Positions 1 to 6,225 of a stretch of DNA of 8,613 nucleotides are shown here, piece after piece. Source of the DNA: Actinomycetota bacterium (GTDB lineage: Bacteria; Actinomycetota; Thermoleophilia; Gaiellales; Gaiellaceae). The notes below the pieces were generated by a model that was given only the letters and a program-made list of their open reading frames with translations, had not been told where the DNA came from and did no database searches. The translations under genes were made by a program, and so were the position numbers. The DNA is taken from the NCBI GenBank assembly GCA_019234175.1, contig JAFALP010000078.1, positions 1-8,613 on the forward strand. Reading direction: 5' to 3'. Position 1 is the stretch's first letter. Each line of letters starts with the position of its first letter.

Positions 1-942
1 CGCGGCGCGCTCCAGGCCGAGCCCGAACGCGAAGCCTCCCCACTCGTCCGGATCGAGGCCGACGTTCATCAGCACCTGCGGGTCGACCATGCCCGAGCCG
101 CCCATCTCCAGCCACCCCGAGTACTTGCAGGTGGGGCAGCCCTCGCCGCCGCACACGCCGCAGGAGACGTCCGGCTCGAGCGACGGCTCGGTGAACGGGA
201 AGTAGTGCGTGCGGAAGCGGACGCGGCGGTCCTCGCCATAGAGCGCGCGCATGATGTAGAGCAGCGTCCCCTTCAGGTCCGCGAGCGTGATGTGGCGGTC
301 GACGGCGAGGCCCTCGAACTGGTGGAAGATCGGGTAGTGCGTCGCGTCGATCGTGTCGCGGCGATACGCCCGCCCGATCGACACCATGTAGATCGGCGGC
401 TTCCGCTCCTCCATGGCGAGGATTTGCGACGGCGACGTCTCCGTGCGCAGCACCGTGCCCGGGTCGAGGAAGTAGGTGGCCCGAGGCGAGCGGGCGGGAT
501 GCCACTCGGGGAACGCGAGCTTGTCGAAGTTGTATTCGACCGTCTCCACCTCGCGGTCGTCGCGGATCTCGTAACCGAGCCCGATGAACGCGTCCTCCAC
601 GTCGCGGCGGATGTGCGTCGTCGGGTGGAGATGGCCGCGCGGCCGCGGCCGGACGTCGCCGAGGAGACGGGCCGGCAGGGTGACGTCCACCTGCTCCTCG
701 GCGAGGATCCGCGCCAGGCGCAGGTCGTCGACGCGCGAGGCGGCGGCGGCGGCGTCCTCCTCGACGCGCTCGCGGACGGCGTTGAGGCGCATGCCGGTGT
801 CGCGGTCGCGGACCTCGCGCAGCGCGAGCTTCAGCTCGCTCTTCCGGCCGAGGAAGCGGACGTTCGCGGCCTCGAGCTCGTCGAGCGTCGCTGCGCCGCC
901 GAACGCCTCTTCGGCCTCGCGTGCATAGGCCTCCCAATCCAC
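1..942 (-). CDS. pheS: Phenylalanyl-tRNA synthetase alpha subunit, 3' end off the window
   Basis: PheS is the catalytic subunit of the alpha2beta2 class II enzyme that charges tRNA-Phe with phenylalanine in the cytoplasm. 314 codons are visible; the C-terminus is cut by the left edge, where pheT would normally follow. The N-terminal coiled-coil arm includes RFLGRKSEL. The catalytic core shows GHLHPTTHI, FPEWHPARSPRATYFLD, LRTETSPSQI and YRRDTIDATHYPIFHQFEGL. The visible end, GMVDPQVLMNVGLDPDEWGG then FAFGLGLER, is the class II motif 3 region. Residues 261-272 form a CxxC-x4-CxxC cysteine cluster, a variant seen in many bacterial PheS proteins; zinc binding is not shown. The start is a GTG, because the nearby ATG at 926 is in another frame. 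No SD precedes it, and a TACAGT hexamer sits six bases upstream, so the mRNA may be leaderless. Identity is very secure; the start is moderately so. Confidence 0.97.
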   Translation of the reverse strand, partial: MDWEAYAREAEEAFGGAATLDELEAANVRFLGRKSELKLALREVRDRDTGMRLNAVRERVEEDAAAAASRVDDLRLARILAEEQVDVTLPARLLGDVRPRPRGHLHPTTHIRRDVEDAFIGLGYEIRDDREVETVEYNFDKLAFPEWHPARSPRATYFLDPGTVLRTETSPSQILAMEERKPPIYMVSIGRAYRRDTIDATHYPIFHQFEGLAVDRHITLADLKGTLLYIMRALYGEDRRVRFRTHYFPFTEPSLEPDVSCGVCGGEGCPTCKYSGWLEMGGSGMVDPQVLMNVGLDPDEWGGFAFGLGLERAA

Positions 943-959
943 GCGGCGACTGTATCTAT
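943..959. promoter_or_regulatory. Putative bidirectional promoter between pheS and the methyltransferase gene
   Basis: Only 17 bases separate the two divergent starts, leaving no room for conventional leaders with SD sites. The AT-rich core TGTATCTATA stands out from the GC-rich surroundings. On the minus strand, TACAGT (954-949) fits the TANNNT -10 consensus and lies six bases before the pheS GTG, which would put the first transcribed base on the start codon. A slightly more upstream TATAGA (960-955) has CTGTCA 16 bases further up as a weak -35. On the plus strand, TATCTA (953-958) is seven bases before an in-frame GTG at 966. The -10 assignments are inference from sequence only. Confidence 0.4.
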
Positions 960-1664
960 ATGCCCGTGAGCGCCTATGACAGGATCGCCGGTCTCTACGA
1001 CGCGTGGAGCACGGGCGTCGTCGAGGACATCTCCTTCTACGTCGAGGAGGCGCTCGCCTCCGGCGGACCGGTGGTGGAGCTCGGCGTCGGCACCGGCCGC
1101 ATCGCCGTTCCGACGGCGCTGGCGGGTGTGCACGTCATCGGCGTGGACTCCTCGGCGGGGATGCTGGCGGTGTGCGCGGAGGCCGGCCGCGCGGCGGGCG
1201 TCGCCGACCGGCTCGACCTGCGCCGGGGCGACCTGCGGCGGCCGCCCGTGACGGAGCGCGTCCCGCTCGTCACGTGCCCGTTCCGGGCCTACCTGCACCT
1301 GGGCTCGGACGCTGAGCGCCTGGAGGCGCTCGCCGCCGCCCGCGCGCTCCTCCTCGACGGAGGCCGGCTCGTCTTCGACGTCTTCGCCCCCTCCGACGAG
1401 GACATCGAGGAGACGCACGGCCTGTGGCTCGAGCGCGAGCCGGGGATCTTCGAGCGCGCCGACTGGGACCGGGCCGCCCGGACGCTGACGCTGTCCGTCC
1501 GGGGCGACGCCGGCGAGTCGTCGATGACCCTGTGGTGGCTCGAGCCGCAGCGCTGGCAGGCGCTCCTCGCCGAATCGGGCTTCTCCGTCGAGGCGTGTTA
1601 CGGCTGGTTCGACCGCCGTTCATACGACGGCGGCGAGGACTCCGTGTGGGTCGCTCGCAAATAG
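960..1664 (+). CDS. Class I SAM-dependent methyltransferase
   Basis: A 234-residue protein with a Rossmann-type methyltransferase fold. It transfers a methyl group from S-adenosylmethionine to an unknown substrate. Motif I is VVELGVGTGRIAVP (residues 38-51). The acidic end of beta strand 2 is VIGVDSSAGML (59-69), with LDLRRGDL (85-92) as the adenine-side motif and LLDGGRLVFDVFAP (131-144) as the post-catalytic strand. The opening YDRIAGLYDAW and the FYVEEAL helix are typical of stand-alone small-molecule or protein methyltransferases. Nothing identifies the substrate. The ATG at 960 is chosen; an in-frame GTG at 966 is possible if the transcript is leaderless, and an upstream ATG at 921 would overlap pheS. 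The gene sits on the opposite strand between trmH and pheS, which are usually adjacent in actinobacteria, so it may be a lineage-specific insertion. Fold is certain; function is unknown. Confidence 0.9.
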   Translation: MPVSAYDRIAGLYDAWSTGVVEDISFYVEEALASGGPVVELGVGTGRIAVPTALAGVHVIGVDSSAGMLAVCAEAGRAAGVADRLDLRRGDLRRPPVTERVPLVTCPFRAYLHLGSDAERLEALAAARALLLDGGRLVFDVFAPSDEDIEETHGLWLEREPGIFERADWDRAARTLTLSVRGDAGESSMTLWWLEPQRWQALLAESGFSVEACYGWFDRRSYDGGEDSVWVARK

Positions 1665-1689
1665 CGTGTTTTTTCGTTCTGGTTCGCTC

Positions 1690-1718
1690 TTGACCGCGAA
1701 GTGGTTACCCCATAGGTT
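1690..1718 (+). promoter_or_regulatory. Sigma-70-type promoter for the candidate small RNA
   Basis: TTGACC (1690-1695) matches five of six bases of the -35 consensus. It is separated by exactly 17 bases from TAGGTT (1713-1718), which fits the TANNNT -10 pattern of high-GC actinobacteria. Initiation seven to eight bases downstream would fall at about 1725-1726, the first bases of the structured segment that follows. It points away from the methyltransferase stop and toward the 3' end of trmH, so it has no protein gene to serve. Confidence 0.55.
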
Positions 1719-1725
1719 TCTTCTT

Positions 1726-1844
1726 GCGCCGAGCACGGAGCGCGACTAGGTCGAAACCCCGACCAAGCGGTTCTACGAAGAGGGGGCAACCCCGAGGCGG
1801 AAGGCCGGTTGGATGTGGTAGACGAAAGCGCAACCGGCTCGGCG
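1726..1844 (+). ncRNA. Candidate structured small RNA of about 120 nt in the convergent gap
   Basis: I do not recognise this as a named RNA family. What can be seen is a closed, multi-hairpin fold. An outer stem pairs CGCCGAG (1727-1733) with CTCGGCG (1838-1844). Inside are hairpin A, GGTCG/CGACC (1749-1753 with 1760-1764); hairpin B, GGGG-GCAA-CCCC with a GNRA tetraloop (1782-1793); and hairpin C, GCCGGTTG/CAACCGGC (1804-1811 with 1831-1838), which abuts the outer stem. The segment begins where the promoter at 1690-1718 would start transcription. It has no convincing reading frame and lies between two gene 3' ends. No U-tract follows, so the 3' end may be processed or lie inside the trmH antisense region. 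Alternatively, the inverted repeats could simply form the 3' end of the trmH transcript on the minus strand. Confidence 0.5.
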
Positions 1845-1859
1845 AATCTCTGGTCCCGT

Positions 1860-2531
1860 TCAGTCGGCTCTGCGTGAGAGCTCGTACAGCGCGACCGTCC
1901 CCGCCATCGCGACGTTCAACGACTCGGCGCCGCCGGTCGCCGGAATCGTCGCTGCGAGGTCGCACGACGCGATCACCTCGTCCGGCAGCCCCTCCCGCTC
2001 CGCGCCGAGGACGAGCACGACCTCGCCGGAGAGGTCGACGACGGCAAGCGGCTCGCCGCCGTGCGGCACGAGCGCGACCCGCCGCCCCTCTGCCTCGTCG
2101 AAGGAGCCGACCGGCACCCGGAAGACCGAGCCCATCGACGCGCGCAGCGCCTTCGGCCCGGTCGGGTCGGCGCAGCCGTCGGAGAGGACGACGCCCGCGC
2201 CGAATGCGTCCGCCGCCCGGATGAGCGTGCCGACGTTCCCTGGATCGCCGACGTGCCAGAGCGCGAGCGTCGCGGCCCGCCGCGCGCGCGGCAGGTCGTC
2301 GCGCCGGTAGACGGCGATCACGCGCGGCGGGTGCGCGAGCGTCGACACCTCGGCGAGCAGCGCCGCGTCGACGTTCTCGCCGGCGACGAGCATCTCCACC
2401 GGCTCCAGCGAGCCGGCAGCCTCGACGAGATCCTCGCCCTCGACGACGAAGAGGCCGAGCTTGTCGCGCCAGCGCCGTTCCCGGAGCTTGCGGACGAGCT
2501 TCAGCCTCTCGTTGTCGCGTGAGCTGATCAG
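1860..2531 (-). CDS. TrmH/SpoU-family RNA 2'-O-methyltransferase with a probable CTG start
   Basis: A 223-residue SPOUT-class enzyme that methylates the ribose 2'-OH of rRNA or tRNA using SAM. The N-terminal part (residues 1-70, [14 protein letters not shown] and [12 protein letters not shown]) is the L30e-like substrate-binding domain of 23S rRNA methyltransferases. The C-terminal knot domain has motif 1 [15 protein letters not shown] (99-113), motif 2 [15 protein letters not shown] (172-186) and motif 3 [16 protein letters not shown] (196-211). Homologues usually begin M-I-(T/S)-S; here the matching codon is CTG at 2531, read as LISS. No ATG, GTG or TTG lies in frame between it and residues well inside rplT. 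The CTG shares the tetranucleotide CTGA with the rplT stop, indicating translational coupling. The family is secure; the modified nucleotide cannot be read from sequence, so no gene symbol is given. The start is probable. Confidence 0.93.
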   Translation of the reverse strand: MISSRDNERLKLVRKLRERRWRDKLGLFVVEGEDLVEAAGSLEPVEMLVAGENVDAALLAEVSTLAHPPRVIAVYRRDDLPRARRAATLALWHVGDPGNVGTLIRAADAFGAGVVLSDGCADPTGPKALRASMGSVFRVPVGSFDEAEGRRVALVPHGGEPLAVVDLSGEVVLVLGAEREGLPDEVIASCDLAATIPATGGAESLNVAMAGTVALYELSRRAD

Positions 2532-2887
2532 GCTTCGAGCGCGGCCTTCGCCTGCGCGGCGATGGCCTCGAAGGCAGCCGGGTCGCTGACCGCCAGGTCG
2601 GCGAGCACCTTCCGGTCGAGCTCGATGCCCGCCTTCGAGCACCCGTTCACGAACTGGTTGTAGGACAGCCCGTGCGCCCGCGCGGCCGCGTTGATGCGCG
2701 TGATCCAGAGCCGGCGGAACGTCCGCTTGCGGACCTTCCGGTCGCGGTAGGCGTAGACGAGCGAGTGCTCGACCTGCTCCTTCGCGAAGCGGTAGTGGGA
2801 GTTCTTGTACCCCCAGTACCCCTTCGCCTGCTCCAGGACCTTGCGCCGCTTCTTCTGTGCGTTGACGGATCTCTTGACTCTCGGCAT
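2528..2887 (-). CDS. rplT: 50S ribosomal protein bL20
   Basis: The protein has 119 residues, the normal length. L20 binds 23S rRNA early in large-subunit assembly and in several bacteria also represses its own operon by binding the mRNA leader. The N-terminal RNA-binding extension ([20 protein letters not shown]) is followed by the globular core, with [20 protein letters not shown] and [24 protein letters not shown]. The gene begins two bases after the rpmI stop, and its own stop overlaps the trmH start, so the three genes are surely cotranscribed. The region before the ATG has only a weak GGGG element, consistent with coupling to rpmI translation. Confidence 0.98.
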   Translation of the reverse strand: MPRVKRSVNAQKKRRKVLEQAKGYWGYKNSHYRFAKEQVEHSLVYAYRDRKVRKRTFRRLWITRINAAARAHGLSYNQFVNGCSKAGIELDRKVLADLAVSDPAAFEAIAAQAKAALEA

Positions 2888-2889
2888 GG

Positions 2890-3087
2890 CTAGCGAATCC
2901 CCAGCATCTTCTTCAGGGCGCCGCGATCGGCGCTCGTGACCTCCACTTCCTTCCGGAAGTGCCGCTTACGCTTCGACGACTTCTTCTCCAACTTGTGGGC
3001 GCGCATCGTCGGACGGCGCAGGATCTTTCCCGACCCCGTCACCTTGAAGCGCTTCGTCGCCGCTCGGCGTGTCTTCGTCTTGGGCAT
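2890..3087 (-). CDS. rpmI: 50S ribosomal protein bL35
   Basis: A 65-residue, strongly basic ribosomal protein of the large subunit. [20 protein letters not shown] and [20 protein letters not shown] are family signatures; length is normal. The ATG is preceded by AGGAG eight bases upstream, a good SD that lies inside the infC reading frame. The first 122 bases of the gene are also read in a second frame as the C-terminal extension of IF-3, so both proteins constrain this sequence. Confidence 0.98.
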   Translation of the reverse strand: MPKTKTRRAATKRFKVTGSGKILRRPTMRAHKLEKKSSKRKRHFRKEVEVTSADRGALKKMLGIR

Positions 3088-3655
3088 CTCGTTTCACTCC
3101 TGCGTTCTTCGTTGGGCCCAGCACCATCACCATGTTGCGCCCGTCGAGGAGGGGCTGGGACTCGATCGCCCCGATCTCCTTGACGTCGTCGGCGAGCCGG
3201 AGAAGGAGATCTCGACCGCGTTCCGGATGAGTCGTCTCGCGACCGCGGAACATGATCGTCACCTTCACCTTCGCGCGCTGGTTCAGGAACCGCTCGACGT
3301 GCCCTTTCTTGGTGTTGTAGTCGTGGATCCCGATCTTCGGGCGGAGCTTGATCTCCTTGACCTGAATCTGGCTCTGATGCTTCCGGGCCTGCTTCGCCTT
3401 CTGCTCCTGCTCGTACTTGTACTTCCCGTAGTCCATGACCCTCGCGACCGGCGGGTCGGCCTGGGCCGCCACCTCGACGAGGTCGAGGTTCTTGCCGTAG
3501 GCGTACTCGCGGGCCTCGTCTGCGGTCTTGATTCCGAGCTGAGCGCCGTCTTCGTCGATCAGGCGGACACGGGGTACCCGGATGGCGTCGTTGATGCGCG
3601 TCGTGTCCCGGTTGGTGGGACGGACGGGCTCGATCGGCCGGCGCCTGGGCCTCAA
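2966..3655 (-). CDS. infC: Translation initiation factor IF-3 with acidic C-terminal extension
   Basis: IF-3 binds the 30S subunit, keeps it apart from 50S and checks start codon-initiator tRNA pairing. The N-domain (about residues 18-88) has [18 protein letters not shown] and [16 protein letters not shown]. The C-domain follows, with [32 protein letters not shown] and [13 protein letters not shown] ending near residue 183. Most IF-3 proteins stop about there, though several actinobacterial ones carry tails. This frame continues for about 46 residues rich in Asp and Glu, of which the last 40 overlap rpmI. No ATG fits the N-terminus; the TTG at 3655 is the best available, with CTG at 3661 as an alternative. 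A strong SD lies 24 bases upstream, too far for normal use (see leader). A non-ATG start is in keeping with the known autocontrol of infC. The gene is certain; the start and the biological reality of the tail are less so. Confidence 0.95.
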   Translation of the reverse strand: MRPRRRPIEPVRPTNRDTTRINDAIRVPRVRLIDEDGAQLGIKTADEAREYAYGKNLDLVEVAAQADPPVARVMDYGKYKYEQEQKAKQARKHQSQIQVKEIKLRPKIGIHDYNTKKGHVERFLNQRAKVKVTIMFRGRETTHPERGRDLLLRLADDVKEIGAIESQPLLDGRNMVMVLGPTKNAGVKRDAQDEDTPSGDEALQGDGVGKDPAPSDDARPQVGEEVVEA

Positions 3656-3797
3656 AGGCAGATCACCAAGTGGGGCTTACTCCTCCTCGAGTCGATTTCA
3701 TGCCGCGGCCCGATCCTCGTCGCGTTCGACTCGGTTGAACCCCCGCGGGCGCTCGGCCCGGGAGGTGAGGAACGGGTCCGCTCCTGCTTTTCAGAGG
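3656..3797 (-). promoter_or_regulatory. infC leader: structured thrS-infC spacer with a displaced SD
   Basis: The 142-base spacer between the thrS stop and infC is structured. An 8-bp inverted repeat, CGAGTCGA (3733-3726) with TCGACTCG (3695-3688), encloses 30 bases and ends at the strong SD GAGGAGGAG (3688-3680). A second GC-rich hairpin with CCCGGGC and GCCCGCGGG arms lies further upstream. The SD is followed after 10 bases by a TTG that opens a five-codon frame (TTG GTG ATC TGC CTT TGA, 3669-3652), whose stop overlaps the infC TTG as TTGA. Leaders before infC are sites of L20 autoregulation in Escherichia coli and Bacillus subtilis. A similar role here is inference. Confidence 0.45.
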
Positions 3798-5690
3798 TCA
3801 GAGGGTAGCAAGCTTTGCGACGAAATCCTCGAGCCCGAGGGTCGCCTGCGCCCCGCCCCGCTCCCGGATGGCGAGGCTCTCCTCGCTCTCGCGGTCGCCG
3901 TAGACGACGACGAACGGGATCTTCTCCAGCTCCGCCTCGCGGATCCGCTTCCCGATGGTCTCCGTCGGCTCCCCCACGTCCACCCGGTACCCGGCCTCGC
4001 GCAGCTTCAGCGCGATGCCCTGGGCGCCGTCGTGGTGCGCCTCGCCCACGGGGAGGATCCGCACCTGCACCGGCGCGAGCCAGAAGGGGAAGGCGCCGGC
4101 GTAGTGCTCGATGAGGATGCCCATGAAGCGCTCGAGCGAGCCGAGGAGCGCCCGGTGGATGACGACCGGGTGGTGCTCCTGGTTGTCGGCGCCCATGTAG
4201 GTGAGCCCGAAGCGCATCGGCATCTGGTAGTCGAGCTGGATCGTCCCCATCTGCCACGAGCGGCCGAGCGAGTCGGTCATGTGCAGATCGATCTTCGGGC
4301 CGTAGAAGGTCCCCTCCCCGGGCGAGATCACGTAGTCGAGGCCGTTCCGCTTCAGCGCCTCCTCGAGGGCGCCCTCGGCGCGGTCCCACTGGTCGTCGTT
4401 GCCGAGGCGCTTCTCCGGCCGCGTCGAGAGCTCCGCCCGCGGCTCCAGCTCGAAGAGGTCGTACAGGAACCGGGCGTAGTCGACCATGGCGTGGATCTCG
4501 TCCTGGATCTGGTCCTCGGTGACGAAGACGTGCGCGTCGTCCTGGGTGATGTGCCGCACGCGGAGCAGCCCGTGCAGGGTCCCGGCGAGCTCGTCGCGGT
4601 GGAGCGTGGACGACTCCGCGTAGCGGATGGGCAGGTCGCGGTACGAGCGTAGGCCGGAGCCGAAGAGGAGCATGTGCCCCGGGCAGTTCATCGGCTTCAG
4701 CGCGAACTGCTTGTCCGACTCCTCCTTCGAGGAGACGAAGAAGATGTTCTCCGCGTAGTTCTCGTAGTGGCCCGAGGTGACATAGGTCTCGACGTCGTAG
4801 AGGAGCGGCGTCTTCACTTCGACGTAGCCGCGGCGGCGGTTCTCGCTGCGGCGCAGATCCTCGAGCTCGTTCCACACCACCATCCCCTTCGGGTGCCAGA
4901 ACGGCGAGCCGGGCGAGTGCTCGGAGAGATGGAAGAGGTCGAGCTGCGTGCCGAGTCGGCGGTGGTCGCGCTTGCGCGCCTCCTCCAGCTGCTCGAGGTG
5001 GCGGTCGAGATCCTCCTGCGAGTAGAACGCGGTGCCGTAGATGCGCGTCAGCTGCGGCTTCGTCGAGTCGCCCCGCCAGTACGCGCCGGCGAGGCCGGTG
5101 AGCTTGAACGCCTTGATCGGCTTCGAGTTCTGCAGGTGCGGCCCGCGGCAGAGATCGGTGAAGTCGCCCTGCGTGTACAGCGAGATGTCTCCCTCCGCCG
5201 TGTCGACGAGCTCGACCTTGTACGGCTCGTCCTCGGCGCGGAAGATGTCGCGCGCGGCATCGCGCGAGATCTCGTCCCGCGACCACTCCCTGCCCTCGGC
5301 GAGCTCGCGCTTCACCTCCTCCTCGATGCGCGGCAGCTCCTCCTCGCGAACCGGCTCGGGGAAGTCGAAGTCGTAGTAGAAGCCGTTCTCGATCGGCGGT
5401 CCGATGGCGATCTTCACGCCCGGATAGAGGCGGCGCACCGCTTCGGCGAGGAGATGCGCGGACGAATGCCGGAGCACCGCGAGTGCGTCCGGATCGTGGG
5501 TGTCGCGAGTGGTCAGGATCTGGATCGGCTCGCCGTCGTGGAGCGGCAGGCGCAGGTCCTGCGCCCGTCCGTCGACGCGGACGAGCACCGCCTGCTCGGC
5601 GAGCTTCGGGCCGATCGCCCGCGCGGCGTCGAGACCGGTCGCCCCGTCGGGAAGTTCAAGGTCGGAGTTGTCGGGAAGGGTGACGCGCAT
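3798..5690 (-). CDS. thrS: Threonyl-tRNA synthetase
   Basis: A 630-residue class II synthetase of normal bacterial length that charges tRNA-Thr and hydrolyses mischarged Ser-tRNA-Thr. The order is TGS domain (about 1-60), N2 editing domain with HSSAH (about 75-79) and the distal C-x3-H of DLCRGPH, catalytic core, then anticodon-binding domain (from VQVRILPVGEAHHDGAQG to the end). Zinc ligands are the Cys of MNCPGHM, the His of DDAHVF and the His of VIHRA. Motif 2 is RYAESSTLHRDELAGTLHGL; motif 3 is IHRALLGSLERF. All key residues are intact. The ATG at 5690 gives the usual MRVTLPD opening; a TTG at 5702 would add four residues. No SD is visible, but TATCCT (5707-5702) could be a -10 giving a leader of only four or five bases. 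The start overlaps that of a divergent small gene. Confidence 0.97.
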   Translation of the reverse strand: MRVTLPDNSDLELPDGATGLDAARAIGPKLAEQAVLVRVDGRAQDLRLPLHDGEPIQILTTRDTHDPDALAVLRHSSAHLLAEAVRRLYPGVKIAIGPPIENGFYYDFDFPEPVREEELPRIEEEVKRELAEGREWSRDEISRDAARDIFRAEDEPYKVELVDTAEGDISLYTQGDFTDLCRGPHLQNSKPIKAFKLTGLAGAYWRGDSTKPQLTRIYGTAFYSQEDLDRHLEQLEEARKRDHRRLGTQLDLFHLSEHSPGSPFWHPKGMVVWNELEDLRRSENRRRGYVEVKTPLLYDVETYVTSGHYENYAENIFFVSSKEESDKQFALKPMNCPGHMLLFGSGLRSYRDLPIRYAESSTLHRDELAGTLHGLLRVRHITQDDAHVFVTEDQIQDEIHAMVDYARFLYDLFELEPRAELSTRPEKRLGNDDQWDRAEGALEEALKRNGLDYVISPGEGTFYGPKIDLHMTDSLGRSWQMGTIQLDYQMPMRFGLTYMGADNQEHHPVVIHRALLGSLERFMGILIEHYAGAFPFWLAPVQVRILPVGEAHHDGAQGIALKLREAGYRVDVGEPTETIGKRIREAELEKIPFVVVYGDRESEESLAIRERGGAQATLGLEDFVAKLATL

Positions 5691-5811
5691 GAACGAGGCC
5701 AAGGATATGCACCCCCGGGACGACGACCGGAACGAGGAGAAGGACGAGTCGCCGGTCCCGGACCCGGAGGAAGGCGACTCCGATCCCGAGGACGACCCGG
5801 AAGCCGACTGA
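5689..5811 (+). CDS. Small highly acidic protein, 40 residues
   Basis: An unrecognised 40-residue protein with 19 Asp/Glu and 4 Lys/Arg, ending in DPEEGDSDPEDDPEAD; probably disordered. No signal peptide, membrane segment or cysteine is present. The ATG at 5689 has GAAGGG eight bases upstream; an alternative ATG at 5707 has GAGG eight bases upstream and gives 34 residues. The first choice shares CATG with the thrS start on the other strand. The stop lies immediately before the AGGAGG of the next gene, ten bases from its start, so the two are likely cotranscribed and perhaps coupled. The pairing with two very basic proteins downstream suggests a charge-neutralising partner, which is inference only. 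A chance frame opposite the thrS upstream region cannot be excluded. Confidence 0.5.
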   Translation: MNEAKDMHPRDDDRNEEKDESPVPDPEEGDSDPEDDPEAD

Positions 5812-5821
5812 GGAGGATCAC

Positions 5822-6055
5822 GTGCCGAACAAGAGCTCGAACGTCAAGAACGAGAAGCAGTACGAGAAGCTGAAGGAAAAAGGAATGTCGAAGGAGCGGG
5901 CCGCGCGCATCGCCAATTCGCCCGGTTCGTCGAGTCGCGGCGGCAAGTCGTCGGGCTCCGGAACGCGTCGGAGCAACTCCTCACAAGGTGGATCGACGGC
6001 ACAGAAGAAGTCCGCCGGACGCAAGGGCGGGAAGGCGACTGCACGCAAGTCGTGA
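5822..6055 (+). CDS. Small basic protein with a KGMSKERAARIAN motif
   Basis: A 77-residue protein with 20 Lys/Arg and 4 Glu. The N-terminal third (NVKNEKQYEKLKEKGMSKERAARIAN, about residues 7-32) looks like a short helical pair. It resembles a widespread family of small soil-bacterial proteins of unknown function with the pattern K-x-K-G-M-(S/P)-K-x-x-A-A-x-I-(A/S)-N. The rest is low-complexity Ser/Gly/Lys (SSRGGKSSGSG, QKKSAGRKGGKATARKS) and likely disordered and nucleic-acid-binding. The GTG start is well placed, with AGGAGG five bases upstream. It follows the acidic gene by ten bases and precedes the histone-like gene by 170. The reading frame is convincing; a role on DNA or RNA is inferred from charge. 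Confidence 0.8.
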   Translation: MPNKSSNVKNEKQYEKLKEKGMSKERAARIANSPGSSSRGGKSSGSGTRRSNSSQGGSTAQKKSAGRKGGKATARKS

Positions 6056-6105
6056 CGAAAGAACCGCCGCAAACGCGCGGGAAATGCGTTTGGAGACGCG
6101 AGTGC

Positions 6106-6200
6106 GTTGGGGAAAACATTTCCAACTTGCGAAGGATTTTCGGTTGTAGGTGATGAAAACGTCCGATGGTGGGCGCATACTGCGCACTGTCGTTGCCACC
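6106..6200 (+). promoter_or_regulatory. Leader of the histone-like gene with two inverted repeats
   Basis: The 170-base gap from 6056 to 6225 is less GC-rich than its surroundings and probably holds the promoter of the histone-like gene. Two symmetric elements are visible. At 6106-6126 GTTGG and CCAAC flank a GGAAA-ACA-TTTCC core, an operator-like or hairpin-forming site. At 6168-6200 GGTGG/CCACC encloses a tight GCGCA-TAC-TGCGC hairpin, ending about 25 bases before the start codon. No convincing -35/-10 pair could be assigned. Whether these act in DNA or RNA is unknown. Confidence 0.35.
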
Positions 6201-6225
6201 AAACTCGCTCACTAGGAGGAGCCAG

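Noticed and set aside
1652..1674. Terminator after the methyltransferase (CGCT/AGCG stem then six Ts)
   Set aside because: The stem has only four pairs and overlaps the stop codon; too weak to call, although the T-run may help termination.
1726..1844. tRNA or tmRNA in the convergent gap
   Set aside because: No cloverleaf, T-loop consensus or CCA end can be built on either strand, and no tmRNA 5' or 3' signature is present.
3661..3703. Twelve-codon ORF MKSTRGGVSPTW before infC as an attenuation leader peptide
   Set aside because: No well-spaced SD and no run of regulatory codons; thrS upstream is already transcribed through here. The shorter ORF next to the strong SD is the better candidate.
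4674..5873. 399-residue plus-strand frame opposite thrS
   Set aside because: Composition is Arg/Leu/Val-rich with no domain, and it is fully antisense to a complete, conserved thrS.
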